Shown piece by piece: positions 53,656 to 64,000 of a stretch of DNA of 64,000 nucleotides. The position numbers and the translations under genes were made by a program. Under the pieces are notes generated by a model. It saw only the letters and a program-made list of their open reading frames with translations, was not told the origin of the DNA and made no database searches. Position 1 is the stretch's first letter. Each line of letters opens with the position of its first letter. Origin of the DNA: Deinococcus depolymerans (GTDB lineage: Bacteria > Deinococcota > Deinococci > Deinococcales > Deinococcaceae); contig NZ_BAAADB010000031.1 in NCBI RefSeq assembly GCF_039522025.1, positions 103,264 through 167,263 of the forward strand, given 5' to 3'.

Positions 53656-53813
53656 TACGGACTCCGATTGAACGGGCTGCAAAGGCCATTCAATCCGAGC
53701 GAAGCGACTCGGAGAGCTGCTCCGCAGAGTGGGAGCTGGGCGGGTTCTGGACGTGGAGTCGGCAATCCGGTGAAGTTCCGGATTGTCGGCGAAACAAACG
53801 GCAGTCCGTATGA
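53653..53813 (+). repeat. Interspersed repeat R1, copy F
   Basis: The copy begins TGATACGGACTCCGATTGAA, carries the extra CTCGGAGAGCTGCTCCGCAG block and the full central palindrome, and ends GGCAGTCCGTATGA. TGA is present on both sides; the left one is the stop codon of the preceding gene. Confidence 0.95.
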
Positions 53814-53912
53814 CCTGGTGGCGGTGACGTCTGCGGCCCGGGGGGCCGGCAGTTGAAGACATGAACACACCGACCGGCGGGAACCGGTCGGTGGTTGCGT
53901 TGGCACTGAAGC

Positions 53913-54302
<390 letters not shown>

Positions 54303-54444
54303 TGTTCACCTCCTTGGCTGCGGCGTGGCCTCACGCTGCGCGCTGGATTTCTCGCAGCGCGGCGGCGCGTGCCGCCTGGGGCGCCTTCCGGGTTCTGGGG
54401 CAGGGCAGGTTTGCCTGTGGGCAGAATGGGGCAGCCTTGGTTGG

Positions 54445-54480
54445 AGTGTAACACCACCCGCCGGTACGGTCAATACAGAA
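54445..54480 (-). promoter_or_regulatory. ddrO promoter with candidate RDRM operator over the -35 box
   Basis: Reading toward ddrO, TTGACC (-35, 54468-54473) and TACACT (-10, 54445-54450) are separated by exactly 17 bases. The 17-base sequence TTCTGTATTGACCGTAC (54464-54480) overlaps the -35 and resembles the RDRM palindrome (TTATGT-5-ACATAA), with most half-site bases kept. DdrO bound here would block its own transcription. The leader before ddrO would be about 136 bases. Confidence 0.6.
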
Positions 54481-54496
54481 TAAAGAGTGCGACTTC

Positions 54497-54526
54497 TTGC
54501 CCATCCTGATACCGACCTGCTAGAAT
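54497..54526 (+). promoter_or_regulatory. Promoter of the divergent 83-residue gene
   Basis: TTGCCC (54497-54502) and TAGAAT (54521-54526) have an 18-base spacer. The candidate RDRM ends 16 bases before this -35, so DdrO could influence both directions. Confidence 0.5.
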
Positions 54527-54664
54527 CTGCCAAGATCGTAATCAGGCAGAGGATTCGCCCGCATCCGAACCCGCTCCCGGCGCGGTCCTCCGGTTTTCAC
54601 CCCCCGAACTTTTCACCCTGCCACCTGACCTCGCCGCCCACCGGGCGGGAAGGAGTGTTCACCC

Positions 54665-54916
54665 ATGCGCGCTCTGGACACCATCGCCGAAAGCATCCGC
54701 GTCGGTTACGCCCACCCCACCACCCTGCTGAACACCTTCATCGAGGTCGAGAACGAGGGCGGCCTGAGCGCCGTCCGGCGCATCGAACGGCAGCTGCAGC
54801 TCGGGCTGAGCGCCATGCGGGAGCGGCAGCATCCCCACAGCGACCTCGCGCAGAAATGGCTGAGTTCCGCCCGCGCCTACCTGATCACACGCGCCGAACG
54901 CCGCCAGGCGAGCTGA
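54665..54916 (+). CDS. Small hypothetical protein, 83 residues, divergent from ddrO
   Basis: The protein is predicted all-helical and soluble (LDTIAESIRVGYAHPTTLLN, LSAVRRIERQLQLGLSAMRE), with no cysteines and a basic C terminus. AAGGAG lies before the ATG. Its 5' leader of about 130 bases and its position opposite ddrO are notable. No family recognised. Confidence 0.6.
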   Translation: MRALDTIAESIRVGYAHPTTLLNTFIEVENEGGLSAVRRIERQLQLGLSAMRERQHPHSDLAQKWLSSARAYLITRAERRQAS

Positions 54917-54929
54917 ACCCACCCCACAG

Positions 54930-54968
54930 CACTACGGGCTCGGAGCGCTGCTCCGCAGGGTGGGAACA
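54930..54968 (+). repeat. Fragment of the R1 internal block
   Basis: GGGCTCGGAGCGCTGCTCCG, followed by CAGGGTGGGA, matches the CTCGGAGAGCTGCTCCGCAG block of copy F. Neither repeat terminus is present. Confidence 0.4.
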
Positions 54969-55022
54969 AAGAGAACGGCCGCGCGTGGCGCTGGTCACCC
55001 CGAGGTGTCCCGCGTGAAGGGC

Positions 55023-55079
55023 GCAACCCCCGTTCCGTCCCTGTCACGCCTGCGCGCACCCGGACGGAACGGGGGTTGC
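55023..55079. terminator. Long hairpin between convergent genes
   Basis: GCAACCCCCGTTCCGTCC and GGACGGAACGGGGGTTGC are a perfect 18-bp stem with a 21-base loop. It separates the 83-residue gene from the end of the M32 carboxypeptidase gene. Confidence 0.75.
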
Positions 55080-55102
55080 CCCCCACGCCAGCGGAACCCG
55101 GT

Positions 55103-56620
55103 TCAGTTCAGTTGGTAGATCTCGCCGTACTTGCGGTGCAGGTACGTGACGTAAGGGTCGGCACTCAGGGCCTGTCCGGTCGCCTGCACGGTCAGTTCGG
55201 CCGGTGTGAGGCTGCGACCGTGCTGGTGAACGTGCTCGACCAGCCAGGCCCGCAGCGGGCCGTACTCGGCCGCCGCCACGCCCTGTGCCACGGCCGGGTC
55301 ACGCTGCGCGGCTTCCAGCAGTTGCACGCTCAGCAGGTTCCCCAGCGTGTACGTCGGGAAGTACCCGATCAGTCCGGCGGACCAGTGAATGTCCTGCAGC
55401 ACGCCCCGCGCGTCGTCGGGTGGGGTCAGGCCCAGGTACGACTGCATCCTGGCGTTCCAGGCGTCCGGCAGGTCCCGCACGGCGAGGCTGCCTTCCAGCA
55501 GCGCCAGTTCCAGTTCGAAGCGCAGCATCACGTGGAAGTTGTACGTGACCTCGTCGGCCTCCACGCGGATCAGGCTGGGATTCACGCGGTTCACGGCGCG
55601 GTACAGCGTGGCGGCGTCCAGTCCCTCGGTGACGGCGGGCGCGGCCCGCTGCAGCTGCGGGAAGTACCGCTCCCAGAACGGCAGGCTACGGGCCAGCAGG
55701 TTCTCGAACATCCGCGACTGGCTCTCGTGCACGCCCAGGCTGGCCCCGGCCGAGACCGGGGTGCGCGACCAGCGTTCAGCGACGCCCCGCTCGTACATGG
55801 CGTGCCCGGTCTCGTGCCAGGTGCCGAACAGGCAGGCGGGCCAGTACGGTTCCACGCGGGTCGTGATGCGGATGTCGCTGCGGCTGAAGTTCGACTGGAA
55901 CGGGTGGGCGCTCTCGTCCTGCCGCGCGAAGCTGCCCTGCAGTCCGAAGGCCTCGCCGGCCACCTGCCACGCGAAGTCCTTCTGTGCCTGCGGCGGGAAC
56001 GGCCGGGTCAGCACGCGGTAGTCGGCGGCGTCCCCGGCGGCGCGCAGGCGCTCCAGCAGCGGCAGGGTCCGGTCGCGCAGGTCCGCGAACACCGCCTGCA
56101 CCTGCGAGGCGCGCATGCCCGGCTCGTAATCGTCGATCAGGGCGTCGTAGGGATGCTCGTCGAAGCCCATCAGGTCCGCCTGACGCCGCGCGAGGGTCAT
56201 CATGCGCTCCAGGTGCGGCGCGAACGTCCCGAAGTCACTGCGGCTGCGGGCGTCGATCCAGGCGTGATGCGCCTCGTTCTGCGCGCGGGTGCGTTCCTCC
56301 ACGAAGGAGGTGGGCAGGCGCGTGGCCTTCGCGTGATCGCGGCGGGCGACGCGCACCACCGCCTCGTCGGCCGGGTGCTGCGGCTGCGCGGCCGCCAGGA
56401 GGTCGCCCGTGTCGGGCGCCGTGAACAGTTCGTGCGACAGGCCGGCCAGGGTCGCGAGCTGCTGCCCGCGCACCGGGGCGGCCTCCTCGGGCATGAAGGT
56501 CTCCTGTTCCCAGGAAAGCAGGTTCGCGGCGGCGTTCAGGTCACTGACCTGCCCCAGCCGGCGCTTGAGGGCCTGCATGGTCGGGTGGGCGGCGGGCGCC
56601 GTCGGATCGGGCGTGGTCAT
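55103..56620 (-). CDS. M32 family metallocarboxypeptidase (Taq-type)
   Basis: The 505-residue enzyme has all five M32 motifs: HPF (239-241), DIRITTR (249-255), the zinc motif WHETGHAMYE (H269, E270, H273), HESQSRMFEN with the third zinc ligand, and IRVEADEVTYNFH plus GVLQDIHW. These proteins cut C-terminal residues from peptides with broad specificity and are typical of Thermus-Deinococcus and Bacilli. TACGCT (56628-56633) seven bases before the ATG makes the message leaderless. Cytoplasmic. Confidence 0.93.
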   Translation of the reverse strand: MTTPDPTAPAAHPTMQALKRRLGQVSDLNAAANLLSWEQETFMPEEAAPVRGQQLATLAGLSHELFTAPDTGDLLAAAQPQHPADEAVVRVARRDHAKATRLPTSFVEERTRAQNEAHHAWIDARSRSDFGTFAPHLERMMTLARRQADLMGFDEHPYDALIDDYEPGMRASQVQAVFADLRDRTLPLLERLRAAGDAADYRVLTRPFPPQAQKDFAWQVAGEAFGLQGSFARQDESAHPFQSNFSRSDIRITTRVEPYWPACLFGTWHETGHAMYERGVAERWSRTPVSAGASLGVHESQSRMFENLLARSLPFWERYFPQLQRAAPAVTEGLDAATLYRAVNRVNPSLIRVEADEVTYNFHVMLRFELELALLEGSLAVRDLPDAWNARMQSYLGLTPPDDARGVLQDIHWSAGLIGYFPTYTLGNLLSVQLLEAAQRDPAVAQGVAAAEYGPLRAWLVEHVHQHGRSLTPAELTVQATGQALSADPYVTYLHRKYGEIYQLN

Positions 56621-56677
56621 GCCCTCTAGCGTAACGTGTGCGGCCCCCGGGAGGGGCAGCTGACGCGGGCAGGGGGA

Positions 56678-57973
56678 CTACTGCCAGCGTTCGCGGCGCT
56701 CGCCTGCCCTGCCGAGCAGCAGGGGGCGCACCTCGCCCAGCAGGTAGAGGCTGCCGCACACCAGCGCGAGCGGCGCGGCGCGGCCGGCCAGCACCTCCAG
56801 CGCCGCCGCCGGGGTGTCCGTGACTGTCACGGGCAACCCCGCGAACAGTTCCGCGAGGGCCCGCGGGTCCGCGGCGCGGGGACTGAGGACCGCGCGCGTG
56901 AGAATCACCTCCGACACGGCCGGCCTCAACGCCGCGACCACCCCGCCGAGGTCCTTGTCACCGGCGGCCCCGAACACCAGCGGCAGCGGCCCCACCTGCA
57001 GTTCCTCCAGCGTCGCGGCCAGGGCCTGCGCGCCGTCCGGGTTGTGCGCGCCGTCCAGCAGGACCCGCCCTGCTCCCCAGGGAAGGGTTTCCAGCCGCCC
57101 GGGCCAGCGGGTGCCGGCGGCGCCGCGCGTGACGGCCGCGGCAGGAACCCCCAGCCGCAGCGCCGCCAGGGCCGCCAGCGCCGCGTTGCGCGCCCCGTGA
57201 CGCCCCAGCAGCGGCGTCTGCAGGGTCAGGGGCCCGGCCGGGGTCCGCAGGGTCACCTGCGCCCCCTGCCAGCCCCGCAGCCGGAGGTCCAGCAGGTGGT
57301 CGTCCAGTCGCCACAGGTCCGCGCCCGGCGCGTCGAACGCCGGCTGTACCTCCGGCGCGACCCCCACCACGGCCGGACGCCCGGCCCGCAGGATCCCGGC
57401 TTTCTCGGTCGCGATGGCCTGCGGCGTGTCCCCCAGGAATTCCGTGTGGTCCAGGCCCACGTTCGTCACCACGCTCAGCGCCGGTTCCAGGGCGTTCGTG
57501 GCGTCCAGCCGTCCCCCCAGGCCCACCTCCATCACGGCCACCTGCACGCCCGCCTCCGCGAACAGCAGCGCGCCCAGCGCCGTCACGATCTCGAAGAACG
57601 ACGCCCCCAGCGCCTCCGCCGCGGGCCGCACGCGGGCCAGGGCGTCGGCCACCACTTCCTCCGGCAGTTCCTGACCGTCCACCACGAACCGCTCGGTGAA
57701 GTGCGTCAGGTGCGGACTCGTGAACAGCCCGGTCCGCACGCCCCCGGCTTCCAGCATGGCGGCCAGCGTGGCGGCGGTGGAGCCCTTGCCGTTCGTGCCG
57801 CCTACCAGCACGGCGCGGAACGACGCCTGTGGACTTCCCAGCCGCGTCAGGAGTGCCTGCACCCGTCCCAGCCCAGGGTGAACCCCGAACCGCTGCCGCG
57901 CGAACAGCCACTCCAGTTGCGCCTGCCACGCCTGCACACCCACGTCCGCACTGCTGTCACGTCCTGCACTCAT
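56678..57973 (-). CDS. folC: Folylpolyglutamate synthase/dihydrofolate synthase
   Basis: The 431-residue ATP-dependent ligase has the P-loop VGGTNGKGSTAATLAAML (57-74), TSPHLTHFTERF, VGLGGRLDATNALEP, TNVGLDHTEFLGDTPQAIA, KAGILR and LDGAHNPDGAQALA. It adds glutamate to dihydropteroate and folates. The ATG at 57973 is supported by TATGCT (57980-57985) six bases upstream; the longer frame to 58039 reads through R2 repeat DNA. Confidence 0.92.
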   Translation of the reverse strand: MSAGRDSSADVGVQAWQAQLEWLFARQRFGVHPGLGRVQALLTRLGSPQASFRAVLVGGTNGKGSTAATLAAMLEAGGVRTGLFTSPHLTHFTERFVVDGQELPEEVVADALARVRPAAEALGASFFEIVTALGALLFAEAGVQVAVMEVGLGGRLDATNALEPALSVVTNVGLDHTEFLGDTPQAIATEKAGILRAGRPAVVGVAPEVQPAFDAPGADLWRLDDHLLDLRLRGWQGAQVTLRTPAGPLTLQTPLLGRHGARNAALAALAALRLGVPAAAVTRGAAGTRWPGRLETLPWGAGRVLLDGAHNPDGAQALAATLEELQVGPLPLVFGAAGDKDLGGVVAALRPAVSEVILTRAVLSPRAADPRALAELFAGLPVTVTDTPAAALEVLAGRAAPLALVCGSLYLLGEVRPLLLGRAGERRERWQ

Positions 57974-57984
57974 CCGTCCAGCAT

Positions 57985-58115
57985 AGAGCCATTCTCCGCT
58001 TCGCCGCCGTGCCAGTCCGTTCTGCCCGTCCACATTCACCCGCGCTCCTGCGGCGCTTGACAGGTCCGCCCGGCCCGACAGACTGCCCCTTATGGCAAAG
58101 GCTCTGGACCGCCCG
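57985..58115 (-). repeat. Second interspersed repeat R2, other copy
   Basis: Reverse-complemented, this stretch contains GGCCGGGCGGACCTGTCA and GGTGAATGTGGACGGGCAGA followed by ACGGACTG, matching 7324-7395 at most positions. It fills the gap upstream of folC. No gene is seen in it. Confidence 0.6.
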
Positions 58116-58181
58116 CAACGGCAGCGGGGAGGGGGCTGGGGAACGCGTCCCCGGACCCCTCCCCCACCGGCCCCGGCCGCT

Positions 58182-59120
58182 TCAGCCCTGGGCCGCGAAG
58201 TACCCTTCGAGCGTCGGCACGATCTGCTTCTTGCGGCTGATCCGCCCCCCGAGGTCCGCGACCGGCCCGTCGACCGTGACCCCGAAGGCCTCGCTCAGCA
58301 CTTTCCCTTCGGTGGCGCTGAGCACCAGGGTGCGGTTCGTCTCGTTCAGGATGTCCACCACGCTGAGCAGCACGCCCGAGAGGCTGTCCTGCGCCTTCAC
58401 CTGATCCATCGCCGCGAGCAGCTCGGCCTGCCGGCCGAACACGTACGCCGGGTTGGTCGTCTCGATCACGCCGATCCCCCACTGCTGCGCGGGCTCCCCG
58501 AACGGGAACACCTTGTAATCCATGCGCAGCAGCGCCTCGGCCGGCGTGTCTCCCAGGTCGCTCTTGGCGGCGAACATGGCCAGCGCGTACGCCTCCACAT
58601 CCTCGATGCCCGCGACCGGCGCCAGGAACGCAGCGGCGTCCCGGTCGTCCTGGGTGGTGGTGGGGCTGCGGAAGTGCAGGGTGTCACTCAGGATCGCGCT
58701 GAGCATCAGCCGGGCGTCGAGCGGTTCGACGCTCAGGCCTGCCTCGCGGTGCAGTTTCAGCAGGATCGTCCCGGTGCAGCCGACCGGCTCGAAACGCAGG
58801 TAGGGGGGCTGCGCGGTGCTCAGGTCGCCCAGCTTGTGGTGATCCACGACGCGCGTCACGTTCAGGTTCGCGAGGTTCGGCGCGGACTGCGCACTCTCGT
58901 TGTGATCCACCAGCGCGACCGCCGCGCCGGCCGGCAGTTCCGGCAGCAGCGCCGGGGCGTCCACGCCCGCCTCGCGCAGCACGAACGCCGTCTCGAAATT
59001 CAGTTCGCCCAGACGGAACGCCTGCGCGTCCAAGCCCTGGCGGGCAAGCAGGCGCGCGTACACCAGCGCGGCCGTGATGGCGTCGGTATCCGGGTTCAGG
59101 TGACCAAAAACAGCAAGCAT
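58182..59120 (-). CDS. ppaC: Manganese-dependent inorganic pyrophosphatase (family II, DHH)
   Basis: The 312-residue enzyme hydrolyses pyrophosphate. The N-terminal DHH domain has FGHLNPDTDA (H7, D11, D13), LVDHNES (D72, H73) and VVDHHKLGD (D93, H94, H95); the C-terminal DHHA2 domain ends with the substrate-binding ISRKKQIVP. There are no CBS domains, so it is the unregulated form. TAGACT (59127-59132) six bases before the ATG gives a leaderless start. It lies directly beyond slpA, as in other Deinococcus genomes. Confidence 0.93.
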   Translation of the reverse strand: MLAVFGHLNPDTDAITAALVYARLLARQGLDAQAFRLGELNFETAFVLREAGVDAPALLPELPAGAAVALVDHNESAQSAPNLANLNVTRVVDHHKLGDLSTAQPPYLRFEPVGCTGTILLKLHREAGLSVEPLDARLMLSAILSDTLHFRSPTTTQDDRDAAAFLAPVAGIEDVEAYALAMFAAKSDLGDTPAEALLRMDYKVFPFGEPAQQWGIGVIETTNPAYVFGRQAELLAAMDQVKAQDSLSGVLLSVVDILNETNRTLVLSATEGKVLSEAFGVTVDGPVADLGGRISRKKQIVPTLEGYFAAQG

Positions 59121-59203
59121 GTCTTCAGTCTACCCGCTGCGTGTGGCCGCCGCCCGGCTGCGCGGTCCGCACCCCGAACGGTACTGGCCGCCCAGGGCAT
59201 ACA

Positions 59204-59236
59204 GGAAAGACCCCCGCACGTGGCGGGGGCCTTTCC
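59204..59236. terminator. Terminator beyond slpA
   Basis: GGAAAGACCCCCGC and GCGGGGGCCTTTCC form a 13-14-bp stem (one mismatch) with a 5-base loop, a strong terminator 35 bases after the slpA stop codon. Confidence 0.85.
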
Positions 59237-59271
59237 GTGAATCCCCCGGGGGGGATTCAGGTCTCCTGGGT

Positions 59272-62262
<2,991 letters not shown>

Positions 62263-62582
62263 ATGAACCCCCAAAAGGTCGTCGCGCGTCGGAGGGACGT
62301 TCCGGCTCTGAAGATGACGTTGGGGCGAGTTGCCGGGTTTCCTCTCCCGGAGTGGTTCGCCGTTCGGTGTCTCTTTCGCGCAACCTGACGTTTCCTTCCT
62401 GTCGGATGAAAACTGTCAGATCAGGCGGATGATACAAGCATGAAAGAGAGTGGGTCAACCCTGAGAGGGGCGTAAAAGCGTGTTTTTACGCGAGAATGCC
62501 TATTTCTGATCAAGTCATGAAGGCAAACCGGCCCTGTCGGGCCGTCACCGGGCGCCGAGCCGGGTAACGGCCCTGTCATGGT
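62263..62582. other. slpA leader and tgt-slpA intergenic region
   Basis: This gene-free stretch holds the slpA leader (62263-62422), its promoter and the end of the tgt region. GGCCCTGTCGGGCCGTCACC (62531-62550) contains a GGCCC-6-GGGCC-like hairpin that may terminate tgt. Nothing else is seen. Confidence 0.5.
62429..62458 (-). promoter_or_regulatory. slpA promoter
   Basis: Reading toward slpA, TTGACC (62453-62458) and TATCAT (62429-62434) are separated by 18 bases. The leader would be about 160 bases, with GGGGG before the ATG. A long leader fits the high and stable expression of S-layer genes. Confidence 0.7.

Positions 62583-64000
<1,418 letters not shown>

Overview
The window is about 64 kb of high-GC DNA that reads as a Deinococcus chromosome. 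The strongest markers are ddrO (the repressor of the radiation/desiccation response), an SlpA-type S-layer-homology outer-envelope protein next to a manganese pyrophosphatase, many genes whose -10 box (TANNNT) sits 6-9 bases before the start codon (leaderless transcription, typical of Deinococcus), and interspersed small non-coding repeats. No rRNA, CRISPR array, prophage or replication origin was seen.

Layout. 1-11.5 kb: a truncated gene, a queuosine-precursor-type transporter, a degenerate Nudix protein, three overlapping double-GNAT acetyltransferases, an LmbE deacetylase whose start is disrupted by a repeat, a GGDEF-EAL protein and an M20 carboxypeptidase; most repeat copies lie here. 11.5-29.1 kb: an S9 peptidase, a beta-helix lipoprotein, an RGG-repeat protein, an NMT1-like binding protein, a RIO kinase, a CitE-like lyase, pseudouridine catabolism (psuK-psuG), a C4-dicarboxylate carrier with a divergent CitA/DcuS-type two-component system, and dihydrolipoyl dehydrogenase. 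A tRNA-Glu follows at 29.26 kb.

29.5-46.8 kb: a surface-polysaccharide locus, all on the minus strand. It encodes a Wzz/tyrosine-kinase fusion, a flippase, a polymerase, three glycosyltransferases, two different UDP-GlcNAc 4,6-dehydratase routes (WbpM/PglF-type for a D-sugar and FnlA/CapE-type for an L-sugar), a UDP-sugar 2-epimerase, an RmlD-like reductase, a fused 4-reductase/initiating phosphosugar transferase and an O-antigen-ligase-like protein. Most neighbours overlap by 4 bases (ATGA/GTGA/TTGA), so they are translationally coupled. The upstream side is a scrap-yard of insertion sequences (46.9-49.6 kb) with one intact IS3-family element.

49.7-64 kb: a nucleotidyltransferase, DUF177, moaC, an unusual membrane protein, ddrO with a candidate RDRM operator over its -35 box, a small divergent gene, M32 carboxypeptidase, folC, pyrophosphatase, slpA, tgt and the 3' part of a tRNA-Gly.

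The most interesting observations are the repeat family that ends in TNA and sits exactly on stop codons, its insertion into the deacetylase gene (precise removal restores one continuous frame from a leaderless promoter), the fused reductase/initiating transferase, the bacterial RGG-repeat protein, and the ddrO operator region.
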